56,850 nt of DNA, taken from the NCBI GenBank assembly GCA_030696315.1, contig JAUYSM010000030.1:1-56850 (forward strand), in the 5' to 3' direction. This stretch comes from Pseudohongiella sp. Lineage in GTDB: Bacteria; Pseudomonadota; Gammaproteobacteria; Pseudomonadales; Pseudohongiellaceae. The notes beneath the pieces are model-generated. The model had not been told where the DNA came from, made no database searches, and was given only the letters and a program-made list of their open reading frames with translations. Position numbers and translations under genes: made by a program. Numbering within the stretch: the first letter of the stretch is position 1; each line of letters begins with the position of its first letter. Shown one piece after another: positions 19,374 to 28,380 of this stretch.

Positions 19374-22286
19374 TCAGAAGCGTACGTCGAAACCTACGAA
19401 GTAACGACGACCCAGTACGTCGAACGTTGATGGATCAGTGTTGGACTGTACGTTCGGGCTGTACAGACGTGGCTTCTGGTCAGTCACGTTGTTGATACCA
19501 CCACGGATAGTTACGCCTTCCAGTACTTCATAACGACCAGTCAGATCGTAGTACCAAGTGGCTTTTGTCCCAGTGTTAGTGGTTGCTGAGCCGCCTGTTA
19601 CGGTATTGGCGTGAACCATCTCGTCGAGGTAGCGTGCTGTAAGCTGTGCTTGCGCCGGACCACGCATCCAAGTTGGTGTTATGGTGTGACGCCACTCGGG
19701 AGAAGCACTGCCGGTGCCTGAGCCGATGGTGCCAGCGAAGTCATTGACCGGATCAACGATGGTGGTCTGTGATTCGTTTTTCTCAACCCAAGTTGACACC
19801 ATAGCAACATCAATACTACCAAAATCGTTAGGCAGATCCATACCAATGTTGCCGCTGAAGTCAACACCACTGGTTTTGATGAACGCCTGATTGCGCGCAA
19901 ACTGTTTCAGGTTTATCACGCCGCCGTTGGTAGGTTCGCGAACAAACAGCTGGCACCACTCATTGGTTGGGCTGTAAGTGGGGTTAGCATTGTCGCGGTT
20001 AAAGCAGCGCTGCACGATAGTGGTCGCACCGACGGCTGCGATGACGTCTTCCAGTTCAATAGACCAGTAGTCGACTGTGAATGTGCTGCGCTCGAGCAAG
20101 CTTTGTTCAAAGCCACTGAACACTGCGCCCAAAGTGTATGAGTCTGCAGTTTCCGGCATCAGGTCAGGGTTGCCACCGGAGATACCGGTTGCCTGCGCGG
20201 CTGGCTGGAAGTAGGTGTTTGCGCCAGCAACTACTGACTGTGCGTTACACAGAGCTGTTACCTGAGCGCCATTGGCACCACCGCGGTAGGTTCCGACGAT
20301 TGGGCCAGTAGTGTTGCAAGGATCCTGGTTGGTAAACGTCGGGAAGTTGTTGAGCTGTGGATTAAACAGCTCGCCAATGCTTGGCGCTCGCACTGCGTGT
20401 TGGAAACCACCACGAGCCCGAACCATGTCGTTGACATTCCAGTCAAGCGTCGCTTTCCACGTTTCATCTGAGCCAGAACGCTTGTTGTCTGTGACACGGT
20501 AGCCACCTGTAAACGACAATGAGTCAACCAACGGCAGGTCGTTCAACAATGGAACAACCACTTCACCAAAGATATCCTTGAATTCCAGGGCGCCGTTAAC
20601 AGGCAGTTGCTCGTTAAAACCAGCAACCAAGCCTGGCTGCAGTCCGCCATCAGGTTTGAAATCGAAGTTCAGGCTACGCGCGCTGATACCAAACGCAGCT
20701 TGTACCATGCCCGCTGGCACTTCAAACAAGTTGCCGGATACAGTACCTTCCATGATCTCCTGCTCAATGGTGGTCAAGTTTTTAGCTTGCAGGCTGATAT
20801 AGGCCTGGCATGCGCTGCTGATCGCTGCGCCACCAAATAAGTTGAGCCCGCCTTCACACAAGGAGGCCCCGCCGTCGGCAGCATTGAGCAGATTCTGCGT
20901 GCGGTCGCGGCGTACGTTGCCGCCCTGAACTTCATTCAGGGTTGAACGACCATAGCTGGCGTATACATCATAGTTCCACGAGCCGGTGATCAGGCCGCGG
21001 GTACCTGTGGTGACTTGCATCACATCGTGTGTGTTAAAACCGGTGCGGCCACCCAGCGCGTTAAAACGTTTTGCAAATGCAAACGGGGCTGTGGGTGCAG
21101 CACGACTGGCCAGCAAGGTCTTGACTTGCGGTGTCAGGAAGGGGTTGGTGACCGGTACTGTAAAGCCAGTTGTGCCGGCAGTTGGCGTCGGTGCCAGCTC
21201 TTGCAGAGCGTTGTAGTTAGTAAATGTGAATCGACCGTAAGGCTGGAAGTTTTCGCTGATATCTACTTCGAAGCTGGAGTACATGTTCCAGCGCTCCATT
21301 GGGAGCACCAGAATATTGGCTGGTTCGAAGTTGTATGAGAAAAAGTCCGGGTAGAATCGTGTGGCGATGTCACTTTCCGGGCCTGTGTAGCCAACCGCAT
21401 TACGGTTCGGGTTGCCAGAAACACCGGTACAGAACAGCGAGCCATCCGGGTTGAAACCAAAACCTGAGGATCCACCGTTCATGTTACAGGCGTTAGGTCC
21501 AAACAGTGCATCAACTGCTGCCTGGCTTGGCGTTGCTGCACCAGGAGTCCAAGAGCCGTTAGGGAATGATGAGGTCGCGCCATCTGCTTGCGCAGAGAAT
21601 GGGCGAGCACCTTTGTACATGGCATCACGGGTAAAATAGCTGCCGTTGAAAACCGCGCTGCCGCGGCCTTCCATAAACGTGCCGCCTAAAGTCAGGTCTG
21701 CACTCCACTCAACACCATCGCCTTCAGCTGTTTCACGGTATTGGCTATTGATAGCCATGCCTTCAAAGTCTTTCTTCATGATGAAGTTGACTACACCGGA
21801 CACCGCGTCAGGACCGTAGGTCGCACCTGCACCACCAGTGATGATTTCCACACGCTCAATCAAGGCGGAGGGAATGGTGTTGATGTCAACCGTGCCTGCA
21901 CTGGTTGAACCCATGGCGCGTCGGCCATCCATCAAAACCAGGTTGCGCCCTGAGCCCAAGCCACGCAGGTCAATCACTGCACGGCCGCTGCCACTGGGGT
22001 TGTTGGACTGAGAGCTTAGGTTTGCAGTCACTTGCGGCAATGTATTCAGGTATTGCTCGATAGTGGTGTAACCGCTTTCCAGGAGCGCGCCCTGGTCAAT
22101 TGTCAGAATCGGGCTTTCTGCGATGGCGTCACGACGCGCAATCAGCGAGCCTGTTACGATTACTTCCTCGATTTCAGGCGTGTCTTGCGCAAACGTAGGC
22201 ATGGAAACTGCCATACCGGCTGCGCCAGCGCTTCCGCCGATGATGGCCAGTCGAACTGCTTTTGCCAAGCTGGAATGTCTATACAT
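19374..22286 (-). CDS. TonB-dependent outer-membrane receptor (970 aa)
   Basis: A signal peptide (about 1-33, ending SMPTFAQD) precedes the EEVIVTGSLIARRDAIAESP plug start. The plug motifs are IDLRGLGSGRNLVLMDGRR and RVEIITGGAGATYGPDAVSGVVNFIMKKDF. A long barrel follows and ends DVLGRRYFVGFDVRF. Extracellular loops contain several cysteine pairs, for example around PNACNMNGG and DPCNTTG. It is of the same broad class as the receptor at 14337 but clearly divergent, so it is not a recent duplicate. The ATG is preceded by AAGGAGGG. The 5' region carries a strong dyad at 22401-22432, suggesting dedicated control. Confidence 0.92.
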   Translation of the reverse strand: MYRHSSLAKAVRLAIIGGSAGAAGMAVSMPTFAQDTPEIEEVIVTGSLIARRDAIAESPILTIDQGALLESGYTTIEQYLNTLPQVTANLSSQSNNPSGSGRAVIDLRGLGSGRNLVLMDGRRAMGSTSAGTVDINTIPSALIERVEIITGGAGATYGPDAVSGVVNFIMKKDFEGMAINSQYRETAEGDGVEWSADLTLGGTFMEGRGSAVFNGSYFTRDAMYKGARPFSAQADGATSSFPNGSWTPGAATPSQAAVDALFGPNACNMNGGSSGFGFNPDGSLFCTGVSGNPNRNAVGYTGPESDIATRFYPDFFSYNFEPANILVLPMERWNMYSSFEVDISENFQPYGRFTFTNYNALQELAPTPTAGTTGFTVPVTNPFLTPQVKTLLASRAAPTAPFAFAKRFNALGGRTGFNTHDVMQVTTGTRGLITGSWNYDVYASYGRSTLNEVQGGNVRRDRTQNLLNAADGGASLCEGGLNLFGGAAISSACQAYISLQAKNLTTIEQEIMEGTVSGNLFEVPAGMVQAAFGISARSLNFDFKPDGGLQPGLVAGFNEQLPVNGALEFKDIFGEVVVPLLNDLPLVDSLSFTGGYRVTDNKRSGSDETWKATLDWNVNDMVRARGGFQHAVRAPSIGELFNPQLNNFPTFTNQDPCNTTGPIVGTYRGGANGAQVTALCNAQSVVAGANTYFQPAAQATGISGGNPDLMPETADSYTLGAVFSGFEQSLLERSTFTVDYWSIELEDVIAAVGATTIVQRCFNRDNANPTYSPTNEWCQLFVREPTNGGVINLKQFARNQAFIKTSGVDFSGNIGMDLPNDFGSIDVAMVSTWVEKNESQTTIVDPVNDFAGTIGSGTGSASPEWRHTITPTWMRGPAQAQLTARYLDEMVHANTVTGGSATTNTGTKATWYYDLTGRYEVLEGVTIRGGINNVTDQKPRLYSPNVQSNTDPSTFDVLGRRYFVGFDVRF

Positions 22287-22602
22287 CCACGTACCCTCCT
22301 TAAGGGAACTTTTTTATAGTTTACATCTCTAAATGGTTATCGCATCTATAGGGTGCAGTACAGCAGGTGATTCAAGCGCGCAACAAAACAAAATTCTCAC
22401 TCAACCGTATAGTTGATGACATACGGTTGTCACAAAGCAGGCTCACAATACGCCCGAGTTTTAGAAAATTTTATGTTGTTACCGGTTCCTGACCTCCGGC
22501 ACTACCCTCATGCACGCTCGCGAGAATACTAGGGATGCTTTAGCCCAGTCAATCTCGAACGAGCGCTATTTATTGATAATTGTCATCGATTTCTGAAATT
22601 TG
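22287..22602. other. 316-base intergenic region between TonB receptor and sirtuin genes
   Basis: This region holds the receptor's ribosome binding site (AAGGAGGG, just beside the ATG) and AT-rich promoter-like sequence around 22305-22345 on the minus strand. It also holds the dyad described at 22401-22432 and, near 22570-22602, AT-rich sequence with repeated TTGTCA words next to the sirtuin stop. I see no open frame with a ribosome binding site and no RNA gene. Confidence 0.6.
22401..22432. promoter_or_regulatory. Compound palindrome upstream of the second TonB receptor, candidate operator
   Basis: Perfect arms CAACCGTAT (22402-22410) and ATACGGTTG (22421-22429) flank a ten-base spacer. Nested in the same 32 bases are two abutting 16-base dyads, TCAAC-N6-GTTGA (22401-22416) and TGACA-N6-TGTCA (22417-22432). 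The block sits about 115-145 bases upstream of the receptor ATG. Layered symmetry of this kind suits a regulator binding as two dimers; the regulator is not identified. There is no T-run, so it is not a normal terminator. Confidence 0.5.
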
Positions 22603-23358
22603 TCACAATTTCTTAAGAATTTCATTCACTAAGCTTGGTACAGATTCACTTGCCAGGCCATAACGGTGCTCATCAAAACTCGAGCCGGTTGCTTCCAGAT
22701 TAAGTTCCAGTGTTTTTGCGCCGTAACGTTTGGCCATTTGGTTAAATCCTGAGGCGGGATAGACGTTGCCGGACGTCCCGATAGCGACAAACAAATCACA
22801 ATTTATCAAGGCTTGCTCAATGTGAGTCATGGCCAGCGGCATTTCTCCAAACCACACGACATGTGGTCGTAAATTGCCGGGCTGACGACAACATCGACAG
22901 ATGTGATCCAGCGACAGATCCTGCCTGATTTCAAAAATCAACCCGGTCTCACGGCAGCGCATTTTGAGCAGTTCACCATGCATATGAATCAGTTTACGGC
23001 TGCCGGCACGTTCATGCAGATTGTCTATGTTCTGCGTGATCAGAATAAAATGTGTGTCCGGGAGCGAATCCAATTGATGCTCAAGCCTGGCGAGTGCTGT
23101 ATGAGCGGCGTTTGGTTTTACATCCGGATGCAGCAGGTGGCGTCGTCGTTGATTGTAAAACTCGTGAACCAGTATCGGATTATTTTCAAAACCTTCCGGC
23201 GTGGCAACATCTTCAATGCGATGGCTTTCCCACAAGCCATCAGCTGCCCGGAATGTTGGTATGCCTGACTCAGCCGAAATGCCAGCCCCGGTAAGTACCA
23301 CAATTGACTTGAATGGCGGGTTCACAAAAGTTACTCCAAGGGCATTACAATGACGCAT
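22603..23358 (-). CDS. cobB: NAD-dependent protein deacylase, sirtuin family
   Basis: 251 residues. [14 protein letters not shown] (24-37) binds [14 protein letters not shown] (109-119) and H127 in HMHGEL form the catalytic site, and cysteines at 135, 154, 156 and 157 supply the structural zinc site. The FYNQRRR stretch supplies Y68 and R71, the pair that in SIRT5 and E. coli CobB recognises acidic acyl groups, so desuccinylation as well as deacetylation is likely. It is divergent from bcp, with 127 bases between them. Confidence 0.92.
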   Translation of the reverse strand: MRHCNALGVTFVNPPFKSIVVLTGAGISAESGIPTFRAADGLWESHRIEDVATPEGFENNPILVHEFYNQRRRHLLHPDVKPNAAHTALARLEHQLDSLPDTHFILITQNIDNLHERAGSRKLIHMHGELLKMRCRETGLIFEIRQDLSLDHICRCCRQPGNLRPHVVWFGEMPLAMTHIEQALINCDLFVAIGTSGNVYPASGFNQMAKRYGAKTLELNLEATGSSFDEHRYGLASESVPSLVNEILKKL

Positions 23359-23453
23359 GAGGCCATTATTACTGCGGCTCTATTTGCCCGCAAGTTATGC
23401 CAGAAAATCCAGCTCAAGTTACGTAAACCATATAAAGTGCGTGGAACACTTAC

Positions 23454-23459
23454 TATAAT
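23454..23459 (+). promoter_or_regulatory. Possible -10 element of the bcp promoter
   Basis: A perfect TATAAT lies 27 bases upstream of the bcp ATG. The expected -35 position (23431-23436) reads TATAAA, a poor match, so the promoter may need an activator or the -10 may be fortuitous. Confidence 0.35.
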
Positions 23460-23485
23460 GCGCGCTGTCACATAGGAGTCCAGTC

Positions 23486-23962
23486 ATGTCATTACCTTCA
23501 ATCGGAAAAAGTGCCCCTTCGTTTTCATTGTCAGACCAAGACGGCAACATCGTCTCGTTAGAAAATTTGAAAGGTAAAATTGTAGTGCTCTACTTCTATC
23601 CCAAAGCGATGACGCCGGGGTGTACCGTCCAGGCCTGCAGTCTGCGGGACAGCAAGTCAGAGTTAGACAAAATGGGCATTGTGGTTCTGGGTGTCAGTCC
23701 AGACCCGGTCAATAAGTTGCAGAAATTCATCGAGAAAGAATCGCTTAACTTCACATTGTTGTCGGATGTGGATCATGCCGTCGCCGAAAGCTATGGCTCA
23801 TGGGGATTAAAAAAATTCATGGGTCGTGAATATATGGGAGTTCTGCGCCAGACTTTTATCATCGATGCTGAAGGCACTTTGCAATTTGTCATGGATGATG
23901 TCAAAACCAAAACCCATCATGATGATGTCATCAAGTGGATAAGCTCCAATTTGAGCAGTTAA
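23486..23962 (+). CDS. bcp: Thioredoxin-dependent peroxiredoxin, Bcp/PrxQ type
   Basis: 158 residues, cytoplasmic. The motif YPKAMTPGCTVQACSLRD places the peroxidatic cysteine at 46 and the PrxQ-type resolving cysteine five residues later at 51. It reduces hydrogen peroxide and organic peroxides using thioredoxin. AGGAG lies nine bases before the ATG. It heads a plus-strand run with an esterase, pdxJ and an MFS gene. Confidence 0.95.
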   Translation: MSLPSIGKSAPSFSLSDQDGNIVSLENLKGKIVVLYFYPKAMTPGCTVQACSLRDSKSELDKMGIVVLGVSPDPVNKLQKFIEKESLNFTLLSDVDHAVAESYGSWGLKKFMGREYMGVLRQTFIIDAEGTLQFVMDDVKTKTHHDDVIKWISSNLSS

Positions 23963-23979
23963 ATCTTGCAAGGCCGTTG

Positions 23980-24762
23980 ATGAAACTCAATTTTAAACAG
24001 TATTCAGATGCTGGAGAGCCTTTGCTGATTTTGCATGGGCTTTTTGGCAGTCTGCAGAATTGGACGTGGCACAGCAAAAAGTTGTCAGAACATTTTGCTG
24101 TTTACGCTCTGGATATGCGGAATCATGGTGCCTCACCGCATAGCGATGACATGAATTATTCAGTGATGGCGAATGACATTCTGGAGTTCATGGTTGACCA
24201 TCATATTGAGCGTGCGCACATCCTTGGTCACTCGATGGGCGGCAAGGTGGCGATGCAATTTGCGTTGATGGCTCCTGAGCGCATCAATCGACTGGTGATT
24301 GCCGATGTTGCGCCGGTTTTGTACGGTGGCGAGCGCGGTGAGCATGATGAGATTTTTGCAGGCTTGTCTGCTTTGGATCTGTCATCAATTGCCAGCCGCA
24401 ACGATGCTGACATGCAGCTGGCCCACTTCGTTGATGATGAAGTGGTGCGCCAGTTTTTGCTGAGCAATCTGGTCAGGCAGGCATCGGGTGAATTTGCCTG
24501 GCGCATCAATTTGCCCGTGCTGAAGGCATCGTACAGCCAGCTCAGGGCTGCGCCCATTGCGGATGCGCCTTATCAGGGGCGAGTGTTATTTGTTAAGGGC
24601 GAGAGATCAGACTACATTTTACCGTCGCACAGGGACGAAGTATTGCGGTTGTTTCCCCGCGCCACACTGAAAACCATTACACAAACCGGACATTGGCTGC
24701 ATGCCGAAAAGCCGGACACGTTTTACCGCATCGTCTCTGATTTTTTTCAGGAAAAAATATGA
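23980..24762 (+). CDS. Alpha/beta hydrolase, YbfF-like esterase
   Basis: 260 residues from the ATG at 23980, 17 bases after the bcp stop; the frame is open further upstream but overlaps bcp. The oxyanion-hole segment ILHGLFGSLQNW, the nucleophile elbow GHSMGGK (S85), an acidic residue in the KGERSDYI region and the histidine in TGHWLHAEKP give a complete triad. Sequence and size match E. coli YbfF, an acyl-CoA or short-chain ester hydrolase of uncertain role. Its stop overlaps the pdxJ start (ATGA). Confidence 0.88.
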   Translation: MKLNFKQYSDAGEPLLILHGLFGSLQNWTWHSKKLSEHFAVYALDMRNHGASPHSDDMNYSVMANDILEFMVDHHIERAHILGHSMGGKVAMQFALMAPERINRLVIADVAPVLYGGERGEHDEIFAGLSALDLSSIASRNDADMQLAHFVDDEVVRQFLLSNLVRQASGEFAWRINLPVLKASYSQLRAAPIADAPYQGRVLFVKGERSDYILPSHRDEVLRLFPRATLKTITQTGHWLHAEKPDTFYRIVSDFFQEKI

Positions 24763-25520
24763 CACTGTTAAGTGTGAATGTGAACAAGATCGCATTGCTG
24801 CGTAATTCCCGTGGCACCAATTTTCCGGATTTGTTGGTGTTTGTGCGCCGCATACTAGCGCAAGGTGTGCGTGGTATAACCATTCACCCGCGCCCGGACG
24901 AGCGTCACATTACCCGTCATGATGCTTTTGAGTTATCGACCTTGCTCGGCGATTATGCCGATGTTGAATTTAATATTGAAGGGTACCCCTCTGCTGAGTT
25001 TCTTGAGTTGATAAAAACCCTGCGGCCTGCTCAGTGCACACTTGTGCCTGATGAACCAGGTCAGTTGACGTCTGACCACGGCTGGGATGTGAGAGCGCAT
25101 GAAGCGCAATTGACAGCTGTCATCGCGCAATTGCGAGAATGGGGCGTGCGCAGCAGTTTGTTTCTTGATCCGGACCCGACACAAATTGAGTCAGTCAAGC
25201 GAGTGGGTGCCGACCGCATCGAGTTATACACAGAAGAGTATGCCCGCGTATTTGCGGGAGGCGATTTTGAGCAATGCACACAAGTCTTGTCGCGGTACCA
25301 ACAAACAGCTGCCGCAGCAACATTGGTGGGTATTGGCGTTAATGCCGGGCATGACCTCAACCTGAAGAATCTTTCAACGTTTCTGGGTATCGGCAATATC
25401 ATTGAAGTGTCGATCGGCCATGCTTTGATCGTCGAGTCTCTGGAAATGGGTATGGATGACGTGCTGGCGTTGTATCTGGCGATTACGGGCGATTTTGCCG
25501 GTGATGAGCATGTCAGCTGA
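24759..25520 (+). CDS. pdxJ: Pyridoxine 5'-phosphate synthase
   Basis: 253 residues, a TIM-barrel enzyme condensing 1-deoxyxylulose-5-phosphate with 3-amino-2-oxopropyl phosphate, the last step of the DXP-dependent vitamin B6 pathway. LLSVNVNKIALLRNSRG at the N-terminus, GITIHPRPDERHI, the catalytic-loop FNIEGYP segment, GADRIELYTEEYA and the C-terminal VSIGHALIVESLEMG are the expected PdxJ blocks. The start overlaps the esterase stop by four bases and the end overlaps the MFS gene. pdxH lies 6 kb away in the same window. Confidence 0.95.
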   Translation: MTLLSVNVNKIALLRNSRGTNFPDLLVFVRRILAQGVRGITIHPRPDERHITRHDAFELSTLLGDYADVEFNIEGYPSAEFLELIKTLRPAQCTLVPDEPGQLTSDHGWDVRAHEAQLTAVIAQLREWGVRSSLFLDPDPTQIESVKRVGADRIELYTEEYARVFAGGDFEQCTQVLSRYQQTAAAATLVGIGVNAGHDLNLKNLSTFLGIGNIIEVSIGHALIVESLEMGMDDVLALYLAITGDFAGDEHVS

Positions 25521-26772
25521 TCGGAAAATTTTTTACGGTTACTGGATCATCCTTGCCGCATTTGTAACTCAGTTTGCCTCAATCGGACTGCAGAACTATG
25601 TCATCGGTCCGTTCACCATCCCGATGACTGAGGAATTCGGATGGACACGCGCTGAATTCACATCTGCACGTTCGATTGGTCAAATGGTGGCTGCATTTAC
25701 GGGCTTTTTTATCGGAGCCGGTGTGGATCGATATGGTGGACGGCCCTTTATTCTGGTGGGCATGGCCATTCTTTCAACGTCCGTATATTCCCTTGGCAGT
25801 GTGCAATCCCTGACACATTGGATTGTGGTAAATGGTTTTATTGTCACCATCGGTGCGGCCATGATTGGCAATCTGGTTGTTAACGTAACGCTGGGTAAGT
25901 GGTTTGTAAATTATCGTGGTCGTGCGGTTGCTCTGGCGGCTATGGGCGTGTCTTTAAGCGGCGTATTATTGCCCCCAATCACTACCTGGTTGGTCGATAC
26001 ACTTGGCTGGCGCGTTGCATGGCATGTGCTGGGCATCGGTGCTGCGCTGTTGATTGCGCCAGCAGCGCTGGTGATTCGCAGAAGCCCTGAAGATTACAAT
26101 ATGAATCCCGATGGTCATTCAGCCGAGCAAATGGCCTCTGAAATGGGTGACCGTGCCAGACTGGACTACGCCAGCTCCATGACACGCCGGCAAGCCATGC
26201 GCACCGGGCGATTCTACGCACTGGTGCTGGCTTTTGGGTTGTTTCAGATTTCTATCACGGTCATGTTGTTGCAGACAGTACCGTTTATGACAGATGCAGG
26301 ATATCCGCGTCTGCTGGCTGCCTCGATGATTTCGTTGACCTCCATACCGGCATTTATCAGTAAGCCTTTCTGGGGGATGTTGATCGACCGATATAGCGCC
26401 AGGCCCCTTGCTGCGATTGGCGCTGGCATTACCGGCTTTTCTCTGATCATCATCGTGCTAGCAGTACAGGTGCAGAATAATGTGCTGGTGTATTCGGCAT
26501 TTCTTTTGATGGGCCTCGGCTGGGGGGGATTGATCCCTTTGCAGGAAGTCATCTGGGCCAGCTACTTTGGGCGTCGATATCTTGGGTCTGTGCGCGCTAC
26601 AGCGTTACCGTTCACTTTTGCCATGACGGCCTTAGGCCCTGTGTTGGCGGCCGCGCACTACGACCACTTTGGCAACTATGACAATGCGTTTTTGATGATG
26701 GCTGTTTGCAATCTTGCCGCCGCGCTGATGTTGCTGCTGATTTCTGACAGTCGACCTGAACCCAGGTTTTAG
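25504..26772 (+). CDS. Major facilitator superfamily transporter
   Basis: About 422 residues with twelve hydrophobic segments, beginning MSMSADRKIFYGYWIIL; an ATG six bases further on is the alternative start. YGYWIILAAFVTQF and the DRYGGRP loop between helices 2 and 3 resemble the oxalate/formate and monocarboxylate antiporter branch of the MFS. The gene overlaps the end of pdxJ by 17 bases, so translation is probably coupled. The substrate is unknown; transport linked to vitamin B6 is suggested only by position. It converges on tesA with an 11-base gap and no terminator I can see. Confidence 0.88.
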   Translation: MSMSADRKIFYGYWIILAAFVTQFASIGLQNYVIGPFTIPMTEEFGWTRAEFTSARSIGQMVAAFTGFFIGAGVDRYGGRPFILVGMAILSTSVYSLGSVQSLTHWIVVNGFIVTIGAAMIGNLVVNVTLGKWFVNYRGRAVALAAMGVSLSGVLLPPITTWLVDTLGWRVAWHVLGIGAALLIAPAALVIRRSPEDYNMNPDGHSAEQMASEMGDRARLDYASSMTRRQAMRTGRFYALVLAFGLFQISITVMLLQTVPFMTDAGYPRLLAASMISLTSIPAFISKPFWGMLIDRYSARPLAAIGAGITGFSLIIIVLAVQVQNNVLVYSAFLLMGLGWGGLIPLQEVIWASYFGRRYLGSVRATALPFTFAMTALGPVLAAAHYDHFGNYDNAFLMMAVCNLAAALMLLLISDSRPEPRF

Positions 26773-26783
26773 AAACTGCCAAT

Positions 26784-27452
26784 TTATCGATCTGCCTCCA
26801 TTAACGTCATCAAGGCAGGCCAGACGTTTTCCACAATCATGGGCTGGGCCTCTGACGTTGGGTGAATACCATCGTCTTGCATGAGTGCGGCGTTTTCAGC
26901 GATTCCAACCAACAGAAATGGAATCAGCTCAAGCCCATATTGTTCAGCTAATTCAGTGTACTGACCATAAAACGGACCTGTATAGCGTGGCCCATAGTTG
27001 GGAGGAATCTGTATGCCTGCCAACAGTACCTGAGCGCCACTGCGTTGACTGAGTTCAATCATCTCTGCAAGATTCTGCCGGATGGTGGGTACCGGCAAAC
27101 CACGCAGACCATCGTTTCCCCCCAGTTCGAGAATAACAATATCCGGGGCTGTACTGCTTAACATGGCCGGCAGGCGCGCCAGCCCTCCAGCAGTTGTTTC
27201 GCCGCTGACACTGCCGTTGACTACCCGCCAATGGTGTTTGCCTTCAGTGTGGAGTTTTTCCTGCAGTAACGCCACCCAACCCTGCTGCTCTTCCATGCGG
27301 TAGCTGGCGCTCAGGCTGTCGCCCCAGACCAGAATTACCGAATCGGCTGGTTCCCGGGCTGAGGTAGAGGGGACAATAAACAGCAGCAGCACCAGTGTGA
27401 GTGCCGGCAACAATTGAAATCGGACAAGTTCTTGAAAAGATTTGTTAATCAT
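26784..27452 (-). CDS. tesA: Periplasmic SGNH lysophospholipase / arylesterase, TesA type
   Basis: 222 residues from the ATG at 27452; a TTG four codons upstream is the alternative start. A hydrophobic signal peptide (about 12-32) is followed by the block I motif WGDSLSASY with nucleophile S46, block III GGNDGLRG and block V DGIHPTSEAQ with the Asp-His pair. TesA is a multifunctional periplasmic thioesterase, lysophospholipase and arylesterase. As in E. coli it is divergent from ybbA-ybbP. Confidence 0.92.
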   Translation of the reverse strand: MINKSFQELVRFQLLPALTLVLLLFIVPSTSAREPADSVILVWGDSLSASYRMEEQQGWVALLQEKLHTEGKHHWRVVNGSVSGETTAGGLARLPAMLSSTAPDIVILELGGNDGLRGLPVPTIRQNLAEMIELSQRSGAQVLLAGIQIPPNYGPRYTGPFYGQYTELAEQYGLELIPFLLVGIAENAALMQDDGIHPTSEAQPMIVENVWPALMTLMEADR

Positions 27453-27681
27453 AAGTCGATACAATGCACTTTTAAGGCGATACCAAGACAGCAGGCGCAG
27501 CTGTCAAAGTTGAAAACAAAATGTAAATTAAGGGTAATGTGTATACGAAGTGACTGCAATCCCGGTTTTGTGTGAACTGTGCCACTGGGCCAGTACGTAC
27601 AAGGTGTGATACAGCTGTTAACCGTAACATCTTTTATTTCCGGGATTCCGGCCCACGATATCAAGCAGGAGCAAGCACGGC

Positions 27682-28380
27682 ATGACAAGCATGGTTGAGG
27701 CACGGCATTTGTGCAAACGCGTTACTACCAGTGAAGGGGAGCTTGTAATTCTCAGCGATATCAATCTGAGCATTAATGCAGCTGAGACCGTTGCTATCGT
27801 TGGGGCGTCAGGTTCAGGAAAATCAACGCTGTTGGGCTTGATGGCGGGGCTGGACAGTGCCAGCAGTGGCGATATGTTGTTGGATGGACAGAATCTCAGC
27901 ACCATGGATGAGGAGCAGCGAGCGCGTTTACGAGGGCAATCGGTGGGGTTTGTCTTCCAGTCTTTCCAGTTGCTGCCAAGCCTTACTGCACTTGAAAACG
28001 TCATGTTGCCTATTGAATTGAAAAATGACCGCAATGCCCGGCAGAAAGCCGCGCAGCTGTTGCAGCGTGTGGGTCTTGAGGCGCGAGTGACACATTATCC
28101 CAACCAGCTTTCAGGAGGCGAGCAGCAAAGGGTGGCCATTGCGCGCGCGTTTGCTTCCCAGGCCAAAATTTTGTTTGCGGATGAACCAACGGGCAATCTG
28201 GATACCACAACTGGCGCGAAGGTGATTGATCTGTTGTTCTCACTGAACAAGGAGTATGGCACCACCTTGGTATTGGTTACACATGATGACCGGCTTGCGC
28301 AACGATGTGGTCGTCTGGTCAGACTTGTCGCAGGAGAAATCACAGAAGATGTTGTTGCGGGAGACGCAGTCCATGTCTGA
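27682..28380 (+). CDS. ybbA: ABC transporter ATPase, YbbA/LolD-like
   Basis: 232 residues. The Walker A motif GASGSGKST is at 41-49, the Q-loop in VFQSFQLLP near 94, the signature LSGGEQQRVAIARAF near 143 and Walker B ILFADEPTGNLD near 163. It belongs to the MacB/LolD-type exporter ATPases that work from the cytoplasmic face with an FtsX-like permease. The permease gene follows with an eight-base overlap. The pair divergent from tesA is the same arrangement as E. coli; its substrate is unknown. Confidence 0.93.
   Translation: MTSMVEARHLCKRVTTSEGELVILSDINLSINAAETVAIVGASGSGKSTLLGLMAGLDSASSGDMLLDGQNLSTMDEEQRARLRGQSVGFVFQSFQLLPSLTALENVMLPIELKNDRNARQKAAQLLQRVGLEARVTHYPNQLSGGEQQRVAIARAFASQAKILFADEPTGNLDTTTGAKVIDLLFSLNKEYGTTLVLVTHDDRLAQRCGRLVRLVAGEITEDVVAGDAVHV

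Noticed and set aside
22401..22432. The palindrome as a rho-independent terminator
   Set aside because: No T-run follows on either strand and it lies upstream of, not after, the receptor gene.
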